From CAVVYA01 sp964577835 (lineage in GTDB: Bacteria > Pseudomonadota > Alphaproteobacteria > SMXQ01), in the NCBI GenBank assembly GCA_964577835.1, contig CAZOBN010000004.1, forward strand, positions 1 through 64,000: a stretch of 64,000 nt of DNA. Reading direction: 5' to 3'. The notes below the pieces were generated by a model. That model saw only the letters and a list, made by a program, of their open reading frames with translations. It was not told the DNA's origin and did not search any database. This document shows positions 24,451-31,385 of the stretch, piece after piece (within the stretch, counting starts at the first letter, position 1; each line of letters starts with the position of its first letter). Made by a program: the position numbers and the translations under genes.

Positions 24451-24726
24451 ATGGCTAACAACATCTTTGTGTCCTATGACCTTAACAACCCAGGTCAGAA
24501 CTACGAGACGGTCATTGCGGAAATAAAAAAGCACGGCACTTGGGTAAAGGTCGAATACTCACTGTTTTTTCTGAGCACCGACGAATCTCCAAAGTCTATC
24601 GCTGAGGCGGTCTGGCGCGTGATGGACCAAAACGACCGCCTCATTGTCATTGATGCCAAGAACAACCAAGGCTATTGGTACTTGCCTGATAGCGTCAATG
24701 ACGCGCTCCAAAGACTGTGGACTTGA
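24451..24726 (+). CDS. small Cas2-fold (SinR-like) passenger protein
   Basis: A 91-residue protein of the group often labelled SinR family or Cas2-like. It begins NNIFVSYDLNNPGQNYETVIAEIKK, has a tryptophan and a short strand (TWVKVEYSLFFLSTDESP), and then VMDQNDRLIVIDAKN. This is the beta-alpha-beta order of a ferredoxin-like fold, as in Cas2 and VapD. There is no Cas1 and no repeat array. GGGAGAGGG lies just before the ATG. It is the only gene of the element on the plus strand, and its 3' end overlaps a possible minus-strand 50-aa gene. Role unknown; nuclease activity is not established for these proteins. Confidence 0.75.
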   Translation: MANNIFVSYDLNNPGQNYETVIAEIKKHGTWVKVEYSLFFLSTDESPKSIAEAVWRVMDQNDRLIVIDAKNNQGYWYLPDSVNDALQRLWT

Positions 24727-24847
24727 ACGAACGCGGGCTCCGGCCAAGCGGGATGCCATCGACATGGATGAGCACACCAACTGCCTTGGCGAGGCAGTGA
24801 AGTAGAGCCAGCTTCCAGCGCCTATACGGGATGAGATCGTAATTCAT
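24695..24847 (-). CDS. possible 50-aa passenger protein
   Basis: The frame reads MNYDLIPYRRWKLALLHCLA, then KAVGVLIHVDGIPLG, and ends at TGA 24695-24697. The ribosome site AGGAGA is seven bases before the ATG, the best in the element. It follows the 53-aa gene on the same strand, beyond the hairpin at 24863-24891, and overlaps the end of the convergent Cas2-like gene by 32 bases. I do not recognise the family securely; similar short basic proteins occur in mobile DNA. Confidence 0.45.
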   Translation of the reverse strand: MNYDLIPYRRWKLALLHCLAKAVGVLIHVDGIPLGRSPRSFKSTVFGARH

Positions 24848-24862
24848 GCTTCTCTCCTACGA

Positions 24863-24891
24863 AAAACCCCGGCTCACTTGGCCGGGGTTTT
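24863..24891. terminator. bidirectional hairpin terminator inside the element
   Basis: Perfect 11-bp stem AAAACCCCGGC / GCCGGGGTTTT with a 7-base loop. On the minus strand it is followed by a T-run and would end the passenger operon. The stop codon of the 53-aa gene (24874-24876) lies in the loop. On the plus strand it would end the Cas2-like transcript. Confidence 0.85.
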
Positions 24892-25035
24892 CTTCTTTTC
24901 CGCCTTCTTCGGCGGAACTGGTTTGGCTATTCGCCGCAGCTTTTCTTCGAAAGCCGCTTCGTTCTCATCGCATCCCAGTTCGCGCGCCTTGGCGGCGAAT
25001 GTCTGGGCTTGGGATGGTGTTTTCTTTTTCTTCAT
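24874..25035 (-). CDS. 53-aa lysine-rich passenger protein
   Basis: Starts MKKKKTPSQAQTFAAKAREL, continues GCDENEAAFEEKLRRIAKP and ends in a Lys/Pro-rich tail (PPKKAEKKKTPAK). The ATG overlaps the stop of the PIN gene as ATGA, so translation is coupled. The stop is in the loop of the terminator at 24863-24891. The acidic helical middle (GCDENEAAFEEKLRRI) between basic ends recurs in small proteins next to PIN proteins in mobile DNA. It could be an accessory or antitoxin subunit; inference only. Confidence 0.75.
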   Translation of the reverse strand: MKKKKTPSQAQTFAAKARELGCDENEAAFEEKLRRIAKPVPPKKAEKKKTPAK

Positions 25036-25499
25036 TTTGGGGCTTCCAATGGAAGCTTCGGCTCACGCCAATAGGGCCGTTCAATCGTAAGAACTGGGTT
25101 TCCCAGCGAGCCTGATTTCCCGATCAAGGGAATATCGAATGTGTTCAACAGCTCAAGCCCAGCGTCGAGCGCTGTAGCAACGTGAAGTGCGTCCTTCGGT
25201 TTAACCCCATGGCCCCAGACGTATTCACGCGCCTGCTCTGATACCCGCCGAGTGATATTCCGAACGACAATGTAGTCGTTTCTGAAAAACGCCTCCACCT
25301 TAGCCCGCATTGAAGCTGGTATCGGTGGCGCACCACGGAGCGCTAAAACCTCAGCGATAGTTAGGGCGGATGTAACGATCAAAACCTTGCCTTCCTCTGC
25401 CGCCTCTAAAACTTGGCGACAGGATTCCTCCTTATTGGGCTCGGCCTGAAGCCAGCCCAAGAAGCAATCAGAGTCCCAGTATCGACGCTCTATGGTCAA
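25032..25499 (-). CDS. PIN-domain protein (VapC-like)
   Basis: A 155-residue PIN domain, the Mg-dependent RNase fold of VapC toxins. Acidic residues are in the usual places: Asp in YWDSDCFLGWL (about 9-11), Glu in LTIAEVLAL (about 49), Asp in PKDALHVATALDA (about 101), and Asp in NTFDIPL (about 119). The start is a TTG at 25499 overlapping the stop of the preceding gene (TTGA), with no clear ribosome site, so it relies on translational coupling. The next gene overlaps by ATGA. Part of the IS1595 passenger operon. Confidence 0.88.
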   Translation of the reverse strand: MTIERRYWDSDCFLGWLQAEPNKEESCRQVLEAAEEGKVLIVTSALTIAEVLALRGAPPIPASMRAKVEAFFRNDYIVVRNITRRVSEQAREYVWGHGVKPKDALHVATALDAGLELLNTFDIPLIGKSGSLGNPVLTIERPYWREPKLPLEAPK

Positions 25500-26239
25500 G
25501 ATTGGTGTCGCAATATCCCGTGAACATCCCGATAAGAGGGAATGGTTTCTCTTGGTGGAAACGCAACTATGTCCTCTACGTCGATACTGACCGGACGCCC
25601 GTCCTTGCGGTATTTCACAAGTCCGTAAACTTCAACTCGTTGACCAAAAGCGTCGAACGCTTGCTTCATTAAGTGTTCTGGGATCAAGCAGCGTATCGGC
25701 CGATCCCATAAACTGTCATAGACAATAAATTGCAAACGACCGCGCTCCGTCACCGTCTGAAGTCGCCCTTCAATAGAGCCGTGATCCTCATGTTCAGTAG
25801 CTAGAAGATCGCTCACATGCGCTACAGCCTTTTGAGTGACCTTGACCGGCTCTTTGCGAACCCAAACATTGACTACCGTATCATCGTGATCAGAAGCGCC
25901 AGTGACGCGACCTAGGTCCCTGAGACTCTTGAGCGCGCGCTCGTTGAAGAAATCCGGAACGGACGCTTCGCCCTCAACCTGGGCGATACCCCGTGCAACA
26001 GCGTCAGTGATAACCGCGACAGCCGCTTGGTCGAATCCCGGCCTAGGCATAACTCCAACGAGATTGCTTCCTTTCTTCACTTGCACAAGCCAATCCACCG
26101 GCTTGTCACTTACCGTCTTACTAACCTCGGTCAAAATGGCAAAGAAGGACCGCACGCTGCGCAAGAACTTATCTGGCGTAACGGCGTGTCCGCTGATTTC
26201 CAGCGTAAGATCGGCGTCTATGTCACCACGAACGGCCAC
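25496..26239 (-). CDS. 247-aa passenger protein of unknown function, partner of PIN protein
   Basis: I do not recognise a named family. Residues 1-110 look alpha/beta (ISGHAVTPDKFLRSVRSFFAIL), a middle part has basic segments (VWVRKEPVKVTQKAVAHVSDLLA), and the last 80 residues are beta-rich (EGRLQTVTERGRLQFIVYD, QRVEVYGLVKYRKDGRPVSIDVEDI), like an OB or Sm-type barrel. The start is the GTG at 26239 with GGAGG eight bases upstream; a TTG at 26254 lacks such a site. It begins 23 bases after the transposase stop on the same strand and overlaps the PIN gene. It could be the antidote of the PIN protein. Confidence 0.75.
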   Translation of the reverse strand: MAVRGDIDADLTLEISGHAVTPDKFLRSVRSFFAILTEVSKTVSDKPVDWLVQVKKGSNLVGVMPRPGFDQAAVAVITDAVARGIAQVEGEASVPDFFNERALKSLRDLGRVTGASDHDDTVVNVWVRKEPVKVTQKAVAHVSDLLATEHEDHGSIEGRLQTVTERGRLQFIVYDSLWDRPIRCLIPEHLMKQAFDAFGQRVEVYGLVKYRKDGRPVSIDVEDIVAFPPRETIPSYRDVHGILRHQS

Positions 26240-26262
26240 AACGGAATCCTCCAAAGAGGATT

Positions 26263-27198
26263 CTACACGGACGAGTCCCGGTAGGTAAGCCGTTTTCCGA
26301 CAATTCCAGTAAGCGCCATGTTTGCACGCTGGTCGTCACTGAAGCCCAACGCTTGCCGTCCGTTATACCGGAAATCGAACTCGGCCAGATAGCGATGAAG
26401 GTGTTTCTTGCCGCAGTGCTGATAGACACCCTTCATGCCACGCTTGAAGATGCTGAAAAACCCCTCAATCGTATTCGTGTGTATCTCGCCCCGGCCATAT
26501 TCGCCCATTCCGTGACGCACCACGCCATGGTCCGCGAACTCGCGCCCAACGAGCGTGTAATAGGATGCTTCGTCAGTCATGAGACGCGCCTCTTTGGCGA
26601 GATTTTCATGAACGAGCGGCGCAAGGGTCTTGGCGCTCACATCATCAACAACCATGCTCCGGGCTTTCCCGGCGTTTCGGTCAACCAAGGACAGAACCTT
26701 GAACTTGTGGTGATAGCCACGGCCCTTCTTCTGGCCGCGCGGCTTCTTCGTCTTGTCGCGACCAATGAACGTCTCATCAACCTCGACCGCGCCGCCGTCG
26801 CTGCCAAACGGCAGGAGATTGCCAGCCCGCATCGCTTCGCGCAAACGGTGAGACATGAACCACGCGGTCTTGAGCGTGACGCCCAAGGTCCGGTGAAGCT
26901 GGTTAGAGCTTATACCCTTCTTGCTGGACGCCATCAGATAGGCCGCCTGTAACCAGAGATTAAGGGCAACGTGGCTGGACTCGAAAACGGTCCCGACTTT
27001 GACGGTAAACTGCTTACGGCAGGAGCCGCACTTGAGAAGGCCGAGGCGCACACGCTTCTCAGCATTCGCCTTTATCCGGTAAACCTTCTCGCACTCGCCA
27101 CAGTGCGGGCAGAATGGGCCCTGCGGCCATACGATGCTCTCCAGCTTCGCGAAGGCGGCGGCTTCATCGTGGAAGTAGGGGCGAGAAAGAATGCTCAT
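26263..27198 (-). CDS. IS1595-family transposase (ISXO2-like)
   Basis: A 311-residue transposase. An N-terminal zinc ribbon uses Cys pairs CPHC and CGSC (about 31-62), then FTVKVGTVFESSHVALNLWLQAAYLM and the helix-turn-helix-like SNQLHRTLGVTLKTAWFMSHRLREAM. The DDE catalytic core begins with EVDETFIG, then LMTDEASYYTLVG, and IHTNTIEGFFSIFKRGMKGVYQHC with the late acidic residue. The ATG at 27198 has AGAGGA seven bases upstream; an earlier frame start at 27231 lies almost in the right repeat. First gene of the minus-strand operon. Confidence 0.95.
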   Translation of the reverse strand: MSILSRPYFHDEAAAFAKLESIVWPQGPFCPHCGECEKVYRIKANAEKRVRLGLLKCGSCRKQFTVKVGTVFESSHVALNLWLQAAYLMASSKKGISSNQLHRTLGVTLKTAWFMSHRLREAMRAGNLLPFGSDGGAVEVDETFIGRDKTKKPRGQKKGRGYHHKFKVLSLVDRNAGKARSMVVDDVSAKTLAPLVHENLAKEARLMTDEASYYTLVGREFADHGVVRHGMGEYGRGEIHTNTIEGFFSIFKRGMKGVYQHCGKKHLHRYLAEFDFRYNGRQALGFSDDQRANMALTGIVGKRLTYRDSSV

Positions 27199-27238
27199 GT
27201 CCGTATCCTCTGATTTCGAGAATACTAGCATCTTTCAA

Positions 27239-27264
27239 GTGGGTTTGCAAAGTATAATATCGCC
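27239..27264 (-). repeat. IS1595 element right terminal inverted repeat
   Basis: 26 bases ending TATAATATCGCC, exact reverse complement of 24381-24406, followed by the second target copy AAAACAAG at 27265-27272. Confidence 0.97.
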
Positions 27265-27300
27265 AAAACAAGACCGCCGGACGCTTGAGCGTCCGGCGGT
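27265..27300 (-). terminator. terminator of the cold-shock gene, now the IS1595 insertion point
   Basis: On the minus strand ACCGCCGGACGC and GCGTCCGGCGGT form a perfect 12-bp stem with a 4-base loop (27273-27300), followed by CTTGTTTT. That T-rich tail is exactly the 8-bp target copy of the element, so the insertion split the terminator tail and duplicated it. Confidence 0.88.
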
Positions 27301-27331
27301 TCTCGTTACGGCGATCCTCCCCCCGAAGCGA

Positions 27332-27868
27332 TCAGCCCATGCGAATGTCGGCGGCCTGCGGTCCCTTGGGGCCGTCGGTGATGACCACTTCCACCTGCTG
27401 CCCGGGTTCGAGCTGCTGGATGCCGGCGCGGCGCAGCGTGACGACATGCACGAAGACATCCCGCTGGCTATCGGCCAATGAAACGAAACCGTAGCCCTTC
27501 TCGGTGTTGAACCATTTCACGGCAGCCGGCGTATAGCTGCTGTCGTCCGCGAGCGACGCGGGCGCCTGCTCGATGGAATCGCGCAGCGGTCGCGCGACGG
27601 GCTTGGCGGTCGAGCAGTCGACCTCGACAATGCGGGTTACCTGCAGGCCTTTGGCCCGCTTTGCGACCTCGCAAAGAATCGTCGCCCCCGGCTGCAGCTC
27701 CTGATAACCCGCGTCACGCAACACGGACAGGTGAAGGAATGCATCATTCGACCCGTCAGACGGCGTTACGAAGCCAAAGCCTTTAACCGCATTGAACCAC
27801 TTCACCGTACCGCGCATTTCCTCGGTCTGAATTGGACCGGAATTGTCCGCGGAACTGAAATCTACCAT
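27332..27868 (-). CDS. double cold-shock-domain protein
   Basis: A 178-residue protein with two cold-shock domains (about 19-85 and 112-178). Each has the RNA-binding motifs: GTVKWFNAVKGFGFV with DAFLHLS in the first, AVKWFNTEKGYGFV with DVFVHV in the second. The linker is Ser/Ala-rich. Such tandem proteins of alphaproteobacteria bind single-stranded nucleic acid and act as RNA chaperones. The ATG at 27868 is preceded by GGGGGAAG; a TTG at 27874 is less likely. The AT-rich upstream region 27869-28030 probably holds its promoter and leader. Confidence 0.93.
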   Translation of the reverse strand: MVDFSSADNSGPIQTEEMRGTVKWFNAVKGFGFVTPSDGSNDAFLHLSVLRDAGYQELQPGATILCEVAKRAKGLQVTRIVEVDCSTAKPVARPLRDSIEQAPASLADDSSYTPAAVKWFNTEKGYGFVSLADSQRDVFVHVVTLRRAGIQQLEPGQQVEVVITDGPKGPQAADIRMG

Positions 27869-28046
27869 TTGCAAGTCTTCCCCCCGTACTCATGGAAGCC
27901 TCAAAAAGAAGCTAACATTTTTTATTTTAACCGACCAGAACAGCTTTTGGCACAGGACACTTTTATAAGAGTTCACAAAGTCCACATCTAACCACATTCT
28001 ATAGTTGGTCAGTATTATCGACCATCTAGAATTAGTAGCGATCTGA
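27869..28046. promoter_or_regulatory. AT-rich leader/promoter region of the cold-shock gene
   Basis: Clearly lower in GC than its surroundings, with A/T runs typical of cold-shock leaders. TGGTCAGTATTATCGACCA (28006-28024) is a semi-palindrome with 5-bp arms that could be an operator. No gene is seen. The promoter elements cannot be fixed by eye. Confidence 0.4.
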
Positions 28047-28210
28047 GAGACTGTTTGAAAATGGCCAAAATTGGCATCCGCGATAGCTCATGCAATGGAG
28101 CCAATGAAACTGGAGCCGCGGAAAGCTGCCATTTTCACTGGTGGGGATGTTGCTGTTTCCGGTGCCTCGGCACCAAAATCGACTTCCGAATCGAATTTTC
28201 AAACGGACTC
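28047..28210. repeat. 164-bp MITE-like sequence with inverted ends
   Basis: Ends GAGACTGTTTGAAAAT (28047-28062) and, reversed at 28195-28210, GAGTCCGTTTGAAAAT match at 14 of 16 positions. The short length and lack of a gene suggest a non-autonomous derivative of an insertion sequence. It lies just downstream of the permease gene stop. Confidence 0.6.
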
Positions 28211-28244
28211 TGAAGAGGTCCCAGGAACGGCATGGCCGAACCGT

Positions 28245-29591
28245 CTAACTCAAATAGCGCAAGTATACATAGAGGTGACTGATGGCAATGCTCACCAGCA
28301 TCATCGGAAACGCATATTTCAGGTAGGTCAGGAAACGGAACGGCACGCCGTTGCCCTCGGCTATTCCCGCCACGGTCAGGTTGGCGGACGCGCCGATCAA
28401 GGTTCCGTTGCCACCCAGACAAGCGCCGAGCGACAGCGCCCACCACAGCGGCATCAATCCTTCGGGACCGCCGAATGCGGGCGCCATGTTCTTGATGAGC
28501 GGGATCATCGTGGCGACGAACGGGATGTTGTCGATCACCGCCGATAGAATGGCCGACGCCCAAAGTATCGAAAGGGTCGTCACGGCGAGATCGCCGCCGG
28601 TCGCCTGCAGCAGTGCATCGGCGAGAATATTGAGCAACCCGCCGACCTCGACGCCATGCACGACGATGAACAGGCCGACGAAAAAGAAGATCGTCACCCA
28701 TTCGATGTCGTTGAACGCCGATGTCACGCGCTGGTGCTGATGATCGGGCGGATGGCCGAGATTGTCGAGCATGAGCAGGACCGCGGCCCCGAGCATGGCG
28801 ATGGTCCCCGCTTCCAACCGGATGGTTCGCGCCAGGACGAAGGCGAGCACCACGCCGGCGAGCACCGCCATCGCCTGTTTCATGAGACGCGGGTCGGTTA
28901 TCGCTTCGGCCGCCTTCATCGCCATGACGCGCTGCTCGGCTTCCAGTGTCGCCTTCATGCGGCGGCCCCACAGCAGATGGATCATGGCAACCTGCGCCGC
29001 CAGCACGACGACGACGACCGGAGCCAGATTGAAGACGAAGTCGTTGAAGGTCAGGCCGACGAGCGAGCCGATCAGGATGTTCGGCGGATCGCCGATCAGG
29101 GTCGCCGTGCCGCCGATGTTGGAGGCGAAGATTTCGGCGAACAACAGCGGATAGGGCGGAATCTCCAGATCGCGGGCGATCACCAGGGTGACCGGCGCCA
29201 CGAGCAGCACGGTGGTGACGTTGTCGAGAAGCGCGGAAAACACCGCCGTGACGATGGACAGCATGACGAGCAGGCCGGCGGGGCGCGCCTTCACCACCTG
29301 GGCCGAGACGACCGCGACATATTGAAAGACACCGCATTTGCGCGTCACCGCCACGATGATCATCATGCCGGTGAGCAAGGCGATGGTGTTCCAGTCGACG
29401 CCCTTGAGCGCTTCCGCTTGATCGAACATGCCGACCAGGATCAGAATGCCGGACGCCAGCAGCGCTACGATCGCGCGGTTGAGCCGCTCGACCATGATGC
29501 CGACATACGTCGCAATCAGGACGACGGAGGATACCCACAGCGGATCGAGGCCGAACCAGATGTGGCCCACGTCCCCTCCACTCCCGTGCAT
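28245..29591 (-). CDS. ArsB/NhaD-type ion permease (SLC13-like)
   Basis: A 448-residue inner-membrane permease with about 11-12 helices in two related halves. Signature segments are LLDNVTTVLLVAPV and GGTATLIGDPPNILIG in the first half, and VIDNIPFVATMIPL and LGGNGTLIGASANLTVAG in the second. This repeated pattern defines the ion transporter superfamily that includes ArsB, NhaD and SLC13 carriers. Substrate is uncertain: Na+/H+ exchange or organic/inorganic anions. The ATG at 29591 is preceded by a purine-rich stretch. No arsenic genes are nearby, so arsB is not assigned. Confidence 0.9.
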   Translation of the reverse strand: MHGSGGDVGHIWFGLDPLWVSSVVLIATYVGIMVERLNRAIVALLASGILILVGMFDQAEALKGVDWNTIALLTGMMIIVAVTRKCGVFQYVAVVSAQVVKARPAGLLVMLSIVTAVFSALLDNVTTVLLVAPVTLVIARDLEIPPYPLLFAEIFASNIGGTATLIGDPPNILIGSLVGLTFNDFVFNLAPVVVVVLAAQVAMIHLLWGRRMKATLEAEQRVMAMKAAEAITDPRLMKQAMAVLAGVVLAFVLARTIRLEAGTIAMLGAAVLLMLDNLGHPPDHQHQRVTSAFNDIEWVTIFFFVGLFIVVHGVEVGGLLNILADALLQATGGDLAVTTLSILWASAILSAVIDNIPFVATMIPLIKNMAPAFGGPEGLMPLWWALSLGACLGGNGTLIGASANLTVAGIAEGNGVPFRFLTYLKYAFPMMLVSIAISHLYVYLRYLS

Positions 29592-29686
29592 TCTTCTTTC
29601 TCCCCCCGAAAAGGCGGGCCAGTATAGCGGCAGACGCGATTCGGCCAAGCCCCGCCGAACGCAAACCGCGAGGACCTCGTGACGCG

Positions 29687-30679
29687 ATGATGCTCCCTCT
29701 CAGACCGGCCTTGTTCGTTATCGCGGCCATGGCCATGGCCGCCGTCATCGGCGTGGATCGCGCGGCGGCCGCGTCAACGCCGCCGGCGCCGCCGTGGCAA
29801 GCGCCGCTCGCGCAGCAGGCGCCGCTCGCCGGCCAGATCCGCGAGTCGGCGAGCGGCCGCCGCCTGACGCCCGAGCAGCTGCTCGATCGCCTGGACGGCG
29901 CCGATTTCGTGCTGCTCGGCGAGCGCCACGACAATCCGGACCATCACCGGCTGCAGGCCTGGGCCGTCGAAAGCCTGTTGATGAAGGCGCCGCGCTATGC
30001 CGTGGCGCTCGAGATGATCGACAGCGATCAGGCCGCGCGCCTGTCGCACTATCTCGCCGCATCGCCGCAGAACGCGGACCAGCTCGGCACCGCGCTGGAC
30101 TGGGCCAACAGCGGGTGGCCGCACTGGAGCCAGTATCAGCCCATCGCCGCGGCGGCCATGCGGCGCGGCCTGCCGGTGCTGGCGGCCAGCCTGCCGCCGG
30201 CGTTGGCGCGGGCGATCGCGCGCGACGGGCTCGAGGCCCTGCCCGCTCCTCTGGCGGAGCAACTGCGGCTCGATCCGGCGGCGGACAAAGCCGTGCTGGC
30301 CGGGCACGCCGCGGAGATGCAGGCCGCCCATTGCGGCAAGCTGCCCGAGCGCAGCCTGGCGCCCTTCGCGGTCGCCCAATATGCGCGCGATGGCCATATG
30401 GCGTGGGTGATGGTCGATCGGTGGCGCCGATCGGAGCGCAAGACGGGAGTCATCCTGATCGCCGGCGCGGGCCACGCGCGCAAGGATCGCGGCGTACCGC
30501 TGCATCTCGCGCGGCTTGCGCCCGACGCGCGGGCGGTGTCGCTGGCTTTCGTGGAAGCGGATGACGGCGCCGCGCTGGATGCGGAGGTGGCGCGGCTGCC
30601 CTACGACCTGGTGTGGTTCACCGCGCGGGTCGACGACGGCGATCCGTGCAAGGACATGCCGGATGCCGAAAACGACTGA
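29687..30679 (+). CDS. ChaN-family haem-binding/iron-regulated lipoprotein-like protein
   Basis: A 330-residue exported protein. A signal peptide covers about residues 1-29 (to AAAAS); there is no clear lipobox Cys. The ChaN/DUF399 domain begins near 60 with FVLLGERHDNPDHHRLQ and includes ALEMIDSDQ, WPHWSQYQPI and a late IAGAGHARKDRGVP with a conserved His. Family members bind haem cofacially in a dimer and are linked to iron acquisition. Two possible ATGs lie at 29687 and 29690. It is divergent from the permease gene. Confidence 0.88.
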   Translation: MMLPLRPALFVIAAMAMAAVIGVDRAAAASTPPAPPWQAPLAQQAPLAGQIRESASGRRLTPEQLLDRLDGADFVLLGERHDNPDHHRLQAWAVESLLMKAPRYAVALEMIDSDQAARLSHYLAASPQNADQLGTALDWANSGWPHWSQYQPIAAAAMRRGLPVLAASLPPALARAIARDGLEALPAPLAEQLRLDPAADKAVLAGHAAEMQAAHCGKLPERSLAPFAVAQYARDGHMAWVMVDRWRRSERKTGVILIAGAGHARKDRGVPLHLARLAPDARAVSLAFVEADDGAALDAEVARLPYDLVWFTARVDDGDPCKDMPDAEND

Positions 30680-30681
30680 CG

Positions 30682-31221
30682 TCAATCCCTCGGCTTGGCC
30701 GCGGTGGCCTTCGGCATCCAGGCGCGCACGGCGACCGGCGCGCCGCTCTGAGTGCGCAGCACGCGCGCCGGCCGTTGCGGCGGCGGCGCCACGACGGTTA
30801 TCGCGGCGGCCATCGCCGCGATATCGATGACATGGCCGCGCCCGGCCTCGATGTAGGCCTTGTTCTTGGCAACCAGGTCGTTGAGCCGCTCGATCGGCAT
30901 ATGGGCATAACGGTCCCACACCGTGCCGAGAAAATCGCGCACCCGGCCGATCAGGGTATCGACCATGATCTCGTCGGGCCGCCCGTCCGCGAGCAGCCGC
31001 TGCAGGTTGGGCTCCACCGGCCCGCCATCCTCGGCCAGGAACACCGCCGGCATCAGCATGCCGCCGATCTCGGCCGCGCAATGGCTCTGGGCAAGGTAAA
31101 GCAGCCGATGCAGTGTCTGGAACGGCAGATGGCTATCGTCGGCGCGCGCCCGGTCGAGGAACCAGATGGCGACGTCGAGCGCCGTGCGTGCCGCGGGCGG
31201 TATGGAGCGGTCGAATTCCAT
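30682..31221 (-). CDS. SocA/Panacea-like domain protein
   Basis: A 179-residue protein. The N-terminal 110 residues fit the SocA-like (Panacea) fold: ALDVAIWFLDRA, then FQTLHRLLYLAQSHCAAEIGGMLMPAVFLAEDGGPVEPNL, including the GP near residue 67. The C-terminal 50 residues are Ala/Pro-rich and variable. SocA of Caulobacter is a proteolytic-adaptor antitoxin, and Panacea domains neutralise diverse toxins. No toxin partner is evident next to it (the upstream gene is 125-aa hypothetical, 164 bases away), so an orphan regulatory role is possible. The assignment rests on pattern reading. Confidence 0.65.
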   Translation of the reverse strand: MEFDRSIPPAARTALDVAIWFLDRARADDSHLPFQTLHRLLYLAQSHCAAEIGGMLMPAVFLAEDGGPVEPNLQRLLADGRPDEIMVDTLIGRVRDFLGTVWDRYAHMPIERLNDLVAKNKAYIEAGRGHVIDIAAMAAAITVVAPPPQRPARVLRTQSGAPVAVRAWMPKATAAKPRD

Positions 31222-31385
31222 AGTCCGCTTATAGGGCGCAAATCCTGAAAAGCCGGTTAAGCGGAATCAGCGCTCTCCGTCGTCCTGGCCGCGCCTTGGC
31301 TCGGCCGGCCCGCGTTTTTAGCGCTGAAGCTATTGAAAATGTCGCGGACCGAGGCGGAATGGTCTCGCCGGGACACGGCGGCGGT

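Larger units (their letters stand above)
24373..27272. mobile_element. IS1595-family element with passenger genes, including target duplication
   Basis: Element 24381-27264 (2884 bp). The 26-bp terminal inverted repeats 24381-24406 and 27239-27264 are exact reverse complements, beginning GGCGATATTATACTTTGCAA. The 8-bp direct repeat AAAACAAG flanks it at 24373-24380 and 27265-27272; 8 bp is the duplication size of the IS1595 family. It encodes an ISXO2-like transposase and, unlike a plain IS of about 1 kb, a coupled three-gene passenger set, a possible 50-aa gene and a convergent Cas2/SinR-like gene. Base composition is lower in GC than both flanks. Intact repeats and duplication suggest recent insertion. 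Confidence 0.95.

Noticed and set aside
24451..24726. CRISPR-Cas locus suggested by the Cas2-like protein
   Set aside because: No Cas1, no effector genes and no direct-repeat array anywhere in the window; the gene is IS cargo.
24846..25115. 89-codon plus-strand frame inside the IS1595 element
   Set aside because: It is antisense to the 53-aa gene and the end of the PIN gene, both of which have coupled starts.
28135..29934. 599-codon minus-strand frame over the permease gene
   Set aside because: Arg-rich shadow in another frame; the 28245-29591 frame has membrane segments and signature motifs.
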